64,000 nt of DNA, from positions 1 through 64,000 of the forward strand of contig JANNFI010000074.1 of NCBI GenBank assembly GCA_031379665.1. The letters are read 5' to 3'. Positions 52,784 through 61,182 of this stretch are shown in pieces; the first letter of the stretch is position 1, and every line of letters starts with the position of its first letter. A model generated the notes under the pieces. The model saw only the letters and a program-made list of their open reading frames with translations. It searched no databases and had not been told where the DNA came from. The translations under genes were made by a program, and so were the position numbers. This stretch comes from SZUA-254 sp031379665 (GTDB taxonomy: Bacteria; Bacteroidota; Ignavibacteria; UBA10030; SZUA-254).

Positions 52784-55422
52784 TTCCTCAGGAGCAGCGC
52801 GTTCAGGAACAGTTTGAAGGTTCCGTGCGTCTGGGCGCGGTGCTGGACGCGGAAACCGTACATCACCACCCTCCCTTTTTCCACCGGCACTTCGGCCATC
52901 GCGATTTTTCCCCGAATTTTCTCTTCGCCGACGAGCCACCCGCTGCGCAACACCCCCTCCTCGAAGTATGATGCCACGATCCGGCTCTCCAGCGTGTAGG
53001 GGAGGAGCCGAAACGCCTGGCCGTCGGTGACGTAGGCATCCGCGATCGTGGGCATGCCGAACGCGAGCGGGTTCTCCGTGTCGACGGTGATCCCGAGGAT
53101 GGTGCCGGGGGCGAAGAACGCGGTGTTGGAAACGCCCTTGAGCTCGTCGCGGGCGGGGAGCCTCAGCTTGTCGATCGCGAACCGGGACGACTCTCCGAGG
53201 GTGACGAGCGTCCCCCCCCCGCGCACAAACGTCTTGATGGCGGCGATGCCGTCATCGCCGATCCCGCCCCTGAACTCCTCTGGCCGCTCCGGTGTGCCGA
53301 GAATCGGTTCCGACCGCGAGGTGTCGTCGCCGGATTTCCCCGTGACGATCGGGTTGGTGCCCATATCGGGGAGAATGATGACGTCGTACTTCTTCCCCAG
53401 GTCCGCCTTCTTCGAATTGAAGTCCGCGTTGTGGAGGATGGAATATTCCACGCCGGCTTCGTCCATCACGAGCCGGGTCCAGCCTTCATCCATGCTCGTC
53501 ATCCAGGGCTGGTAGATGCCGATACGGGCCCTGGCGACCTTCGAGAGATTCTTGTCGAGGAAATCCCCGGAGCGGATCGGAACGCCCCACTCGAGGGCAA
53601 GCGCGTTCGCGTCTGCGGCGGCCAGCGCGCCCGCGGGGACCGCGAACGTTCCCGGCGGGACCGGTCCCGACTCCGCCATCGCGGTATCGACCGACTCGAA
53701 GACCGGCACGCCCCGCTTCAACAAGGCGTTGGCCACCGCGAATGAATTATTGTACCGGCGTTCGATGAACCAGTGCGACCCGGTTCCCGACGGGGAAGCC
53801 CTGCGCGCCACCGAGAGATCGACGAGCGCCGTATCAACCACGCGCGATTTCACGACGAGAGGGGTCGTCTGCCCGATCACCTCGACCCCCATCTGAAGCG
53901 GAAGGGACCAGGCCGTCATATCGTACGGCTGTTTCGGCGGGCCTCCCGGATATTGTTTCAGATCGGGGTATCGTTGTTTTTCGAGGAGGTCCTTGACGTA
54001 GCCCCGCGCCGACTGGGCGAGCGGAACGTAGTACGATCCGGCCGGGACGGTCCGCCCAGAGAGCAGAATCTCCTGTGTCGTTTGTTCGACCTTCACCCCC
54101 GCGATCAACAATCGATTGACGAGCGCTGCAGCCGCATTGGGATCATGCTGATCGGTCGGCACGAAGAACCCGTGCGGCGTTTCGCTTTTTCCGTCGGCGA
54201 TAGCTTTCCGGTTGAGGTCATAAAAATTGGTCTTGATCTTCGATTTGAACGTGGTCGCGAATTCGAGGATCGACCAGGTCGCCGCCTTCTCGTACTCGAT
54301 GATGTCGCGCAGCCGCCACCACCCGCCCTCCCACGGATCGAGGTGATTGGTCTGGGGTTTGTTCTCGGGAAGTTCGGAGCCAAACCCCTGGACGCTCCCT
54401 TTCGGAAACCAGAGCGGGGTGGCGAGCTGGACGCTCGCGGCCTCCGACAGGATGCCGATGCGGTTATGCCAGAGCGGCGTCTTCGACATCGTCCCTTCGA
54501 AGAACGCGTTGAAGACCGTCCCGGTGGCGACTCCCTTGAACCCAGCCTCGTGAAGGTCTGACACGACGTATTTGCCGAGGAGGTTCACCAGCGCCGTGAG
54601 GGGCGCCGGGACGTTCGGGTTGACGGGGTCTTCGTAGGGCGGCAGGAAGATCCTCGGGCCCGATGACCCCATCTGGTGCTGGTCGAACACGATTTCCGGG
54701 AACCATTCGCGGTACAGGACCCGCGCGACGTGCCTCGACTCGGCCAGGTTGTACATAAACCAGTCGCGGTTGTTGTCGTGACCGGCGTAATGGTGGTAGA
54801 GTTCGGGCGGTGAACTCCCTTCGGCGGGGGTGCCGAGGGTTTTGCGGTACCACTCGGTCACGATCTGCTGGCCGTCAGGATTGAGCGATGGTACAAGCAG
54901 GACGATCGTCTTGTCGAGGACGTCGATGGTCCGCGGGTCGTCGGACGTCGCAAACTCGTGGAGGAGCTCGACCGACTCCTGGCTCGAGGCGATTTCGGTG
55001 GAGTGGATGTTGAGCGTCACGAGCACCACGGTTTTTCCCTCCGCGACGAGCGCCGCGGCCGCCTCGGGCGCGTGGTCGTATGGGTGCGCGAGCGAGCGCT
55101 GGATTTCCTTCTGCCTCGCCAGGTTCCGGATGTTCTCCTCCGAGGAGACGATCGCCATCAGGAATGGTTTTCCCAGCGTGGTTTTTCCCAGCTCCTGGAC
55201 GACGACCCTGTCCGATGCGTCGTCGACCATACTGAAGTACGACGAGATCTGCGTCCAGTCGATCAGCTTTCGGTCGGCTCCCATCCGGAAACCGAACACC
55301 TCTTCGGGTGAAGGAATCTTTTTCTGCGCGGAGACGATCGCCGGCGACGTCAAAATCGCCAGTGTCGTCAACGTGCCCAGGAGGAGGAGTATGCGATTGT
55401 GCCGCAAGGAGAAGGAATTCAT
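52780..55422 (-). CDS. Secreted M14 zinc carboxypeptidase-like protein
   Basis: 880 residues from the ATG at 55422, which gives a good signal peptide (about 1-32). The M14 zinc ligands are HSTE (H140, E143) and a later H (FDQHQMG, H249). The N-terminal peptidase part is followed by a large C-terminal region with a glutamine-amidotransferase-like part (KKYDVIILPDMGTNP) and a beta-rich tail. This arrangement recurs in large secreted M14 proteins of Bacteroidota. Its 3' end overlaps the convergent phosphatase gene by four bases. Substrate unknown; no T9SS domain seen. Confidence 0.87.
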   Translation of the reverse strand: MNSFSLRHNRILLLLGTLTTLAILTSPAIVSAQKKIPSPEEVFGFRMGADRKLIDWTQISSYFSMVDDASDRVVVQELGKTTLGKPFLMAIVSSEENIRNLARQKEIQRSLAHPYDHAPEAAAALVAEGKTVVLVTLNIHSTEIASSQESVELLHEFATSDDPRTIDVLDKTIVLLVPSLNPDGQQIVTEWYRKTLGTPAEGSSPPELYHHYAGHDNNRDWFMYNLAESRHVARVLYREWFPEIVFDQHQMGSSGPRIFLPPYEDPVNPNVPAPLTALVNLLGKYVVSDLHEAGFKGVATGTVFNAFFEGTMSKTPLWHNRIGILSEAASVQLATPLWFPKGSVQGFGSELPENKPQTNHLDPWEGGWWRLRDIIEYEKAATWSILEFATTFKSKIKTNFYDLNRKAIADGKSETPHGFFVPTDQHDPNAAAALVNRLLIAGVKVEQTTQEILLSGRTVPAGSYYVPLAQSARGYVKDLLEKQRYPDLKQYPGGPPKQPYDMTAWSLPLQMGVEVIGQTTPLVVKSRVVDTALVDLSVARRASPSGTGSHWFIERRYNNSFAVANALLKRGVPVFESVDTAMAESGPVPPGTFAVPAGALAAADANALALEWGVPIRSGDFLDKNLSKVARARIGIYQPWMTSMDEGWTRLVMDEAGVEYSILHNADFNSKKADLGKKYDVIILPDMGTNPIVTGKSGDDTSRSEPILGTPERPEEFRGGIGDDGIAAIKTFVRGGGTLVTLGESSRFAIDKLRLPARDELKGVSNTAFFAPGTILGITVDTENPLAFGMPTIADAYVTDGQAFRLLPYTLESRIVASYFEEGVLRSGWLVGEEKIRGKIAMAEVPVEKGRVVMYGFRVQHRAQTHGTFKLFLNALLLRN

Positions 55423-55468
55423 CTGTCGCTCCGATGATATGATGGTATCAACGCTGTTGCCGGGCCGC

Positions 55469-56398
55469 TCAAACGACGGCGGACCCCGAAAATACGATGC
55501 GGCACTTCTTTCCCGCCACGACGCTGACGCGCAGGCCGACGGGAAGGGTGAGGGACCCGAGAATGTGTCCGTGGCGGATGCCGGCCAGGACCGGGACGCC
55601 GAGATCACTGAGAAGATCGCGGAAGATGCGGCGGAGCCCGAGGGACGGCTTCCCCTCTTCAGGGACGCAGTCGGCGAAATTTCCGAGCAGGACGCCGCGG
55701 GCTCCGCTGAAGGTGCCGGCCAGGCGAAGGTGCTGGAGCATCCTGTCGACGCGGTATGGTCGCTCGCCGACGTCCTCGAGGAAGAGTACGCTGTTCCGCA
55801 GCGATGGCAGGTATGGCGTTCCGGCCAGGTGGCTGAGCATCGAGAGGTTACCGCCGAGGAGCGTGCCTGTGGTCGTTCCCTTGGTGATCGCGGTCGCCGG
55901 CGAGTCGAGGGAGCCGAGGGGACGACGGCTGGTGAGCATCCTCCAGAACAATTCCTCGGCCGGTCCGTCGAGTCCGCGTGCCATCCCCGCCGCCACCATC
56001 GGCCCGGCGAATGTGACCAGGCCGCAGTGTGACCATAGGGCCATCTGCACGGCGGTGAGGTCGCTGTATCCGACGAAGATCTTCGGGTCTCTCCGGACAG
56101 CGGCGTAATCGATCATCGGGAGAATGCGCATCGAGCCGTAACCGCCGCGCAACGCGATGATGGCGCGGACGCGACGGTCGCGGAAGAACCGGTTGAGGTC
56201 GGCCGCGCGTTCACGGTCGGTGCCCGCGAGGTAGCCGTCCTTCTTCAGGAGGTTGCGGCCCGGTTCGACGCGGTACCCGAGTCCCTCGAGATACGCGATT
56301 CCTTTCGCGAGGTCTTCGCGGTGAATAGCCGGGCTCGCCGGGGCGCAAATACCGATGACATCGCCCTTGCGCAGGGCAGGTGGCCTGATGCGTTTCAT
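55469..56398 (-). CDS. LD-carboxypeptidase (S66 family)
   Basis: 309 residues from the ATG at 56398. The catalytic Ser is S112 in VGYSDLTAVQ; the charge relay partners lie in LFLEDVGE and GIRHGHILG. The S66 family cuts the tetrapeptide of peptidoglycan between L- and D-residues in murein recycling, and also includes microcin-immunity proteins. The start KRIRPPALRKGDVIGICAPASP is typical. It has its own promoter, back to back with that of the SPFH gene. The frame stays open to 56689 in a stretch without protein-like character. Confidence 0.94.
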   Translation of the reverse strand: MKRIRPPALRKGDVIGICAPASPAIHREDLAKGIAYLEGLGYRVEPGRNLLKKDGYLAGTDRERAADLNRFFRDRRVRAIIALRGGYGSMRILPMIDYAAVRRDPKIFVGYSDLTAVQMALWSHCGLVTFAGPMVAAGMARGLDGPAEELFWRMLTSRRPLGSLDSPATAITKGTTTGTLLGGNLSMLSHLAGTPYLPSLRNSVLFLEDVGERPYRVDRMLQHLRLAGTFSGARGVLLGNFADCVPEEGKPSLGLRRIFRDLLSDLGVPVLAGIRHGHILGSLTLPVGLRVSVVAGKKCRIVFSGSAVV

Positions 56399-56409
56399 TG
56401 TCGGTGGAA

Positions 56410-56438
56410 AAGATACAGAGAATCGTCGTGAGTGGCAA
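56410..56438 (-). promoter_or_regulatory. Promoter for the LD-carboxypeptidase gene
   Basis: Minus-strand TTGCCA (56433-56438), 17 bases, TATCTT (56410-56415). Confidence 0.55.
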
Positions 56439-56441
56439 TCT

Positions 56442-56470
56442 TTGTTATTACCTCGCGACTTTTCTATCTT
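56442..56470 (+). promoter_or_regulatory. Promoter for the SPFH-domain gene
   Basis: TTGTTA (56442-56447), 17 bases, TATCTT (56465-56470). The -35 elements of this and the divergent promoter are three bases apart. Confidence 0.55.
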
Positions 56471-56503
56471 AGTGGCACACACCACAATTGAAAGGATTCT
56501 CCC

Positions 56504-57397
56504 ATGTTTTTCATTTTCCTGCTGCTGGTCGGCGTCGGCGCGATCATTTTCTTCGGTGTCGCGAGGAGCAAGTTTCAACAGATGCGCACGCAAACCTTTA
56601 AGGCCGCGATGAACCTGTCCGCGTTCGTCGCGGGGGTCGCCCTTCTCGGCGCGTTTTCCCAGCTCTTCACGGTCATCCCCGCCGGACACGTCGGCGTAAT
56701 CGATTTCTTCGGGATCGTCTCCGAGAACACGCTGAAATCGGGCATCAATATGGTTAACCCACTCGCCAAGGTGGTGAAGTTTTCGATCCAGACGAAGGAG
56801 CTGAAGGAGTCGATGTCCGTACTGTCGAGGGAAGGACTGACCATCGGGCTGGAGATCAGCGCTCTCTACCGGCTGGAGGCGGATTCGGCTGGGATCGTAT
56901 ACCGAAAGGTCAGCGGCGGCGACTATGAAAACATCGTGCTGGTGCCGCAGTTCCGCTCGGTGAGCCGCGCCGTGACTGCCAACTTCCAGGCGAGCGCCCT
57001 CTATTCGACGGAGCGGGAACGGCTGGGCGAAAACATCCTGTTAGAACTCTCGAAGATCGTCGGAGAATGGGGTGTCATCATCGAATCGACGCCGTTGCGC
57101 AACGTCTCACTCCCCGGGCAGCTCACCGACGCCATCGAGCAGAAACAGCGAGCGGATCAGGAGAGCCAGCGGATGGAGTTCATCCTGACGAAGGAACGGC
57201 AGGAGGCGGACCGCAAACGGGTAGAAGCCCAGGGGGTGGCTGATTTCCAGAAAATCGTCGCTACGACGATCAGCGAACAGCTGCTCAGGTGGAAGGGAAT
57301 CGAGGCGACGCTGAAGATCGCCGAGTCGAACAACGCGAAAGTGGTGATCATCGGGAGCGGCAAGGACGGGCTGCCCGTCATCCTCGATACGAAGTAA
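56504..57397 (+). CDS. Prohibitin/SPFH (Band 7) membrane protein
   Basis: 297 residues. N-terminal hydrophobic segments (about 3-20 and 38-58) anchor it; the SPFH domain follows (VIPAGHVGVIDFFG, LKSGINMVNPLAK, KELKESMSVLSREGL). A helical coiled-coil tail comes after (about 210-265, IEQKQRADQESQRMEF). Prohibitin-like proteins form large rings in membranes and modulate proteases. An AAAGGA ribosome-binding site sits before the ATG. It is alone on its strand and divergent from the LD-carboxypeptidase. Confidence 0.94.
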   Translation: MFFIFLLLVGVGAIIFFGVARSKFQQMRTQTFKAAMNLSAFVAGVALLGAFSQLFTVIPAGHVGVIDFFGIVSENTLKSGINMVNPLAKVVKFSIQTKELKESMSVLSREGLTIGLEISALYRLEADSAGIVYRKVSGGDYENIVLVPQFRSVSRAVTANFQASALYSTERERLGENILLELSKIVGEWGVIIESTPLRNVSLPGQLTDAIEQKQRADQESQRMEFILTKERQEADRKRVEAQGVADFQKIVATTISEQLLRWKGIEATLKIAESNNAKVVIIGSGKDGLPVILDTK

Positions 57398-57519
57398 TCA
57401 AGGTTCACGGTGGTACGGGGCCGAAACCCGGTTTCGGGCGTAGACCCCGGCCGGAGCCAGGCCGACGCGAGCCGAAGATGGCGTGATGCCGCGACAGACC
57501 CGCCGCCGCGACAGACACG

Positions 57520-57669
57520 TCAGTCCAGCTCGTTCATCAGGTCGTCGATCGCGTAACGCCTGTCCGAGTCGGTGAGCCCGGGCGCCATCTCGATATGTCT
57601 CAGACGGCGGACGGTCATCGTCACCAGGACGAGACCCGTGAGCATTGCGGCGATGCTGAAGAGTTTCAT
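57520..57669 (-). CDS. Small 49-residue membrane protein
   Basis: From the ATG at 57669, preceded by AGGGGG at a workable distance. One hydrophobic segment (about 5-20, IAAMLTGLVLVTMTV) followed by a charged tail (RRYAIDDLMNELD). No family recognised. It lies 11 bases after a second 49-residue gene on the same strand. Small-gene status is inferred from the ribosome-binding site, the tandem arrangement and the membrane segment. Confidence 0.45.
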   Translation of the reverse strand: MKLFSIAAMLTGLVLVTMTVRRLRHIEMAPGLTDSDRRYAIDDLMNELD

Positions 57670-57680
57670 GGTTCCCCCTG

Positions 57681-57830
57681 TCATTGTGTGCAGACGATCC
57701 CTTCGGTCTTCCAGAGCCTGAGGCGAAGGACGTGATACCAACGCTGGGTTTCCATCTCGTCCAGGAGGAGGTACTCCATGACGACGCGTTGTTCCCTGGA
57801 GAGCGGACGCAACTGATATCTGACCTTCAT
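57681..57830 (-). CDS. Small 49-residue soluble protein
   Basis: From the ATG at 57830 with GGGGA upstream. The sequence is charged and helical (REQRVVMEYLLLDEMETQRWY) with no signal peptide; it ends in GIVCTQ. No known family. Probably cotranscribed with the small membrane protein gene downstream. The start is supported by spacing only. Confidence 0.45.
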   Translation of the reverse strand: MKVRYQLRPLSREQRVVMEYLLLDEMETQRWYHVLRLRLWKTEGIVCTQ

Positions 57831-58008
57831 CGAATCCCCTTTTTTTGTTTTCCGGAGGCAATGAAGGGATAAAGGGGGGCGGGGCGTGTGTGATTTGTCA
57901 CGCCGGGTGGGCGGTGTCACGCGATTGCGAGGATGGTGGCGAAAACGAACGGGAGAGGGCGTGACTGCGGTCATGCCCCGCTTGGCCGCTGGGGGAGAGG
58001 GTGGGAAA

Positions 58009-58242
58009 TCAGGATTCCGGTTCGACGGTCAGGCTGGCCAATTCTAGCCCGTCCAGTCTGCCTCGCCCGCCTGCGCCGCCTTCGGCGACCAGCCGGACGG
58101 CGATGACCAACGGGTTGCAGCAAACCGCGCAATCCTCAACGAATTCCTGCTTTTCACCGCCGGTCGGGTCGATCAGCAATTCGTTCCGTTCCCCGCAAAC
58201 AGGACAATCATATCCCGCCGTAATAAGGTCTGGAGCCTGCAT
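58009..58242 (-). CDS. CPXCG motif-containing cysteine-rich protein
   Basis: 77 residues from the ATG at 58242. Zinc-ribbon-like Cys pairs are present: CPVCG near residue 13 and CAVCC near 38. This small family (Cys_rich_CPXG type) has no assigned function. Its start codon shares the CATG at 58240-58243 with the start codon of the pseudouridine synthase gene on the other strand. AGGA lies upstream of its ATG. Confidence 0.85.
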   Translation of the reverse strand: MQAPDLITAGYDCPVCGERNELLIDPTGGEKQEFVEDCAVCCNPLVIAVRLVAEGGAGGRGRLDGLELASLTVEPES

Positions 58243-58945
58243 GAATCGTCGTCCTAAAAAAAGTGTGGAAACCGAACGGCCTGTAGGGCGTCGCCGACCT
58301 CCGGAAGAGCGGCGTGGACGGCCCCAGCCCGCGGACCCGCGGTATTTCATTTTCAACAAACCGGACGGCGTGATGACGCAGTTCAGGCCGGTCCCCGGTA
58401 AACAGACCCTCTCGGATTTCGGCCCCTTCCCGCGCGACGTTCATCCGGTCGGCCGCCTCGACGAGGAGAGCGAGGGACTGCTCCTGCTCACCAACGACGG
58501 CATCATCCATCACCGACTCATCGAGCCAAAATTCGGACATCCCCGGACCTACCTCGTTCAAGTCGAGCGCGTTCCCGACGGCCGGGCCCTCGACAAACTC
58601 CGCTCCGGGGTGCCCATCGACGGCGAAAAAACCCTCCCGGCCGAAGCCCGACTGCTGAGCGCCGAGCCGGCACTCTGGCCGAAGCGCACCCCGATCCGTT
58701 TTAGAAAAACCGTTCCCACCGCGTGGCTCGAGATTACGCTGAGGGAGGGAAAGAACAGGCAGGTGCGGAAGATGACAGCGGCGGCCGGTCATCCCGCCCT
58801 TCGCGTGGTGAGGATCGCGATCGGTTCGCTCATCCTCGACGACCTCGGTCCGGGTGAATCGCGTCCGCTGACCGGCGCCGAGGTCAGGGCCCTGGCCGAA
58901 AGCCTGGGGGCCACCCCCCTCCCACTCAAAGGTCGTAGAACCTGA
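58241..58945 (+). CDS. 23S rRNA pseudouridine synthase, RluE/RsuA family
   Basis: 234 residues from the ATG at 58241 (GTG at 58265 is an alternative). The catalytic motif HPVGRLDEESEGLLLLTNDG holds the essential Asp. RYFIFNKPDGV and NRQVRKMTAAAGHP are family signatures. There is no S4 domain, as in RluE, which modifies 23S rRNA (U2457). The basic N-terminal tail of about 30 residues may bind RNA. GGAG lies five bases before the ATG. Its 3' end overlaps the convergent DinB-like gene by 20 bases. Confidence 0.9.
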   Translation: MNRRPKKSVETERPVGRRRPPEERRGRPQPADPRYFIFNKPDGVMTQFRPVPGKQTLSDFGPFPRDVHPVGRLDEESEGLLLLTNDGIIHHRLIEPKFGHPRTYLVQVERVPDGRALDKLRSGVPIDGEKTLPAEARLLSAEPALWPKRTPIRFRKTVPTAWLEITLREGKNRQVRKMTAAAGHPALRVVRIAIGSLILDDLGPGESRPLTGAEVRALAESLGATPLPLKGRRT

Positions 58946-59471
58946 GGTCGATGCCCTTCCGGAGCTTCGTGATGTAGATGACCTGGCCGAGGTGCTGTGA
59001 GAAGTGTTCGACGACGTGGGATATCGCGTCGAGACAGGTCACCTCGTACACCTGGAAATTCCGCACTTCGAGCAGACGCGACGGGTCGAACCGGGCGAGC
59101 GTGGCGTCTGCTTCGCCCAGCGTCCGCACGATCCGGTCGACGAGTTCTTTCCGCGACACGGGGCCCCGCTCCGAGAATTCCGCGTTCCGGTTCCGAGCAT
59201 CGGGGGTGCCGCCGAGCCCAGAATTGATCCACTGCCCGACGTTACCCGCGAGGTGGAGCACCAGGTTACCCACACTGTTGGCGCTCTCGTGGGGGCGCCA
59301 CCAGATATCCTCGTCGGTAAGTTCGTCGAGGCACCGGATGAGCCTCGGGAGATATTCATCCGTCAGCCGGCGACGGCTGTAGGAGAGGAATGCCGCGCCG
59401 GTGTCGGTCGCGCCGCCTGTTTCGCTCGCGTCGCCCGCGGTGCCCGCGGACTTACCTGGGCCTGTCGTCAT
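58926..59471 (-). CDS. DinB/DUF1572-family four-helix protein
   Basis: 181 residues. A DinB-like helical bundle with candidate metal-binding histidines (NLVLHLAGNVGQW, ISHVVEHFSQHLGQV). The family includes metal-dependent thiol transferases and many uncharacterised proteins. The first 25 residues are low complexity (Gly/Thr/Ala-rich) and may be dispensable or a wrong start. It overlaps thiL upstream by 20 bases and the pseudouridine synthase convergently. Confidence 0.82.
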   Translation of the reverse strand: MTTGPGKSAGTAGDASETGGATDTGAAFLSYSRRRLTDEYLPRLIRCLDELTDEDIWWRPHESANSVGNLVLHLAGNVGQWINSGLGGTPDARNRNAEFSERGPVSRKELVDRIVRTLGEADATLARFDPSRLLEVRNFQVYEVTCLDAISHVVEHFSQHLGQVIYITKLRKGIDLRFYDL

Positions 59472-60546
59472 GTTTCGCTCCTGCGTTTGAAAAATGGTTC
59501 CACCCGCCCGGTTCGAGCGGCGTCCTGTTGCCGTCCTCCCTTTCGTACGTCACCCCTTGTTCCTTCTCCACGATCCTGCCTACGACCGACACGTCGTCGG
59601 TGAATTCCTCGAGCTTCGCGTATTCCCCGTCGCTCAGCGTGAAGAGCAGTTCGTATTCCTCGCCGCCGAAGAGGGCATAGTCGGTGGGGGCGTCGCCGAA
59701 CTCGGAGGCGATCTTCTGGGTGATGGCCACCACGGGAAGGTTCCGTTCGTAAACGGCCGCACCGACGCCGCTCTCACGGCAGATGTGGTGGACCTCAGAG
59801 GCCAGACCGTCGCTGACGTCGATCATCGCGTTCACCCTGACCTTGTCGTTGATCAGCGCGATGAGGTCGGTGCGCGGTTTCGGCAGGAAGTGGCGCTCGA
59901 GGGCGGGCGCATACGGTTCGAGGTTCGGGGTGAACGTACCTCCATCCTTCCCCGAGAGGAACCGTTCCTTCTCCCGTTGGAGGACCTTGAGCCCCGCGAC
60001 CGAGGAGCCGAGGTGCCCCGAGACGCAGAGGTAATCCCCCTCGACGGCGCCCTTCCGGAAGATGAGATGTCGTTCGTCGGCCTCGCCGGTCGTCGAGACG
60101 GTGATGGTGAGGTTGCCGGCGGAGCCGGTGGTATCGCCTCCAACCACGACGTATGCATAGGCCTTCATCGAGGCGGCGATCCCGGCGTAGAGCTCCTCCA
60201 CCATCGGGATCGTGACCTTGCCGGGGAGCGAGATCGCCACCGTTGCAAAACGTGGTACTCCCCCCATCGCGGCGATGTCGCTCAGGCCGGCTGTCATCAC
60301 CTTCCAGCCCAGGTGCTTCATCGAGGTGAAGGTGAGGTCGAAATGGATTCCCTCCGCAAAGGTGTCGGTGGAGAGGAGCTGGACTTTCCCGGGGGTCGGC
60401 CGGTAGACGGCCGCGTCATCCGAGATGCCGAGCACGAGGCCCTGGGACGGTCCCGCGCCTGGCGGCGCATCGCCGACGATTTGCCTGATCCGTTCGATCA
60501 GTTCGAATTCTCCGATGGAGGATATTTCCGTTTCACGAGAAGGCAT
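59452..60546 (-). CDS. thiL: Thiamine-monophosphate kinase
   Basis: 364 residues. ThiL phosphorylates thiamine phosphate to thiamine diphosphate. The AIRS-kinase fold motifs are visible: GEFELIERIRQIV, GISDDAAVY, STDTFAEGIHF, VGGDTTGSAGNL, NAMIDVSDGLASEV and LFGGEEYELLFT. Somewhat longer than usual owing to a C-terminal tail. It follows tlpA by 87 bases and precedes the DinB-like gene in the same direction. Confidence 0.95.
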   Translation of the reverse strand: MPSRETEISSIGEFELIERIRQIVGDAPPGAGPSQGLVLGISDDAAVYRPTPGKVQLLSTDTFAEGIHFDLTFTSMKHLGWKVMTAGLSDIAAMGGVPRFATVAISLPGKVTIPMVEELYAGIAASMKAYAYVVVGGDTTGSAGNLTITVSTTGEADERHLIFRKGAVEGDYLCVSGHLGSSVAGLKVLQREKERFLSGKDGGTFTPNLEPYAPALERHFLPKPRTDLIALINDKVRVNAMIDVSDGLASEVHHICRESGVGAAVYERNLPVVAITQKIASEFGDAPTDYALFGGEEYELLFTLSDGEYAKLEEFTDDVSVVGRIVEKEQGVTYEREDGNRTPLEPGGWNHFSNAGAKHDDRPR

Positions 60547-60633
60547 TGCGCGGAATGCTATGACGAGTTACGATATGGGGGCGAACGCCGTGGAGCCGCC
60601 GCCCCGGACGACGAATCGGGACCGGAAGGGTGA

Positions 60634-61182
60634 TCAGAGGAGCGGGGCGATCGCCTCTTCGAGTTGGGCCCTGGTCCTGATGCCCACGATGGTCTTTATG
60701 ATGTTCCCCTCCCCGTCGATGAGAAAGGAGGTCGGCATCATCCGGACATTGTTGAACGCGTCCTCCATCTCCTGCGAGGAGATGACGATCTGGTATGGGA
60801 TGGAGAACTCGCGGACGAAGTCTGCGACGAGTTCCACGGCGTTCGGTGTCCGGTCGGTGGCGACACCGATGATACGGAAACCCCGGTCGACGTACTTGCG
60901 GCTCAATTCAACGAGGTCGGGGAGTTCCTTCTTGCAGGGGGCGCACCACGTCGCCCAGAAATTCACGAGCGTCACCTTTCCGCGCGACTCATCGAACCTG
61001 GCCTCGGTCCCGTCAGGGTTCTTCCAGGTGAAATCGGGCGCGCGCGCTCCCCGTTCCGTGACGACGAGGACCTGCGCGACGTTCGCCGGGAGGTCGGCGG
61101 CCGGTTTCCCGCCTCCGCACCCTGCAAACGACAACATCAGGACAAAGCACGCCGCCGTCGCGGAGTTTCTCAGGGAGATCAT
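60634..61182 (-). CDS. TlpA-like thiol-disulfide lipoprotein
   Basis: 182 residues from the ATG at 61182. A lipoprotein signal ends in SFAGC. The thioredoxin domain has W-C-A-P-C in VNFWATWCAPCKKEL and the cis-proline in MMPTSFLIDG. It probably reduces cytochrome apoproteins or other periplasmic disulfides. The ATG overlaps the anti-sigma stop by four bases, which links thiol redox to the sigma unit. Confidence 0.92.
   Translation of the reverse strand: MISLRNSATAACFVLMLSFAGCGGGKPAADLPANVAQVLVVTERGARAPDFTWKNPDGTEARFDESRGKVTLVNFWATWCAPCKKELPDLVELSRKYVDRGFRIIGVATDRTPNAVELVADFVREFSIPYQIVISSQEMEDAFNNVRMMPTSFLIDGEGNIIKTIVGIRTRAQLEEAIAPLL

Noticed and set aside
57423..57445. CCGAAAC-CCG-GTTTCGG hairpin after the SPFH gene as terminator
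   Set aside because: The stem is neat but is followed by GCGTAGAC with no T-tract, so I cannot support a terminator call.
58001..58240. N-terminal extension of the pseudouridine synthase
   Set aside because: It is antisense to the CPXCG gene and not protein-like; the ATG at 58241 has a ribosome-binding site.
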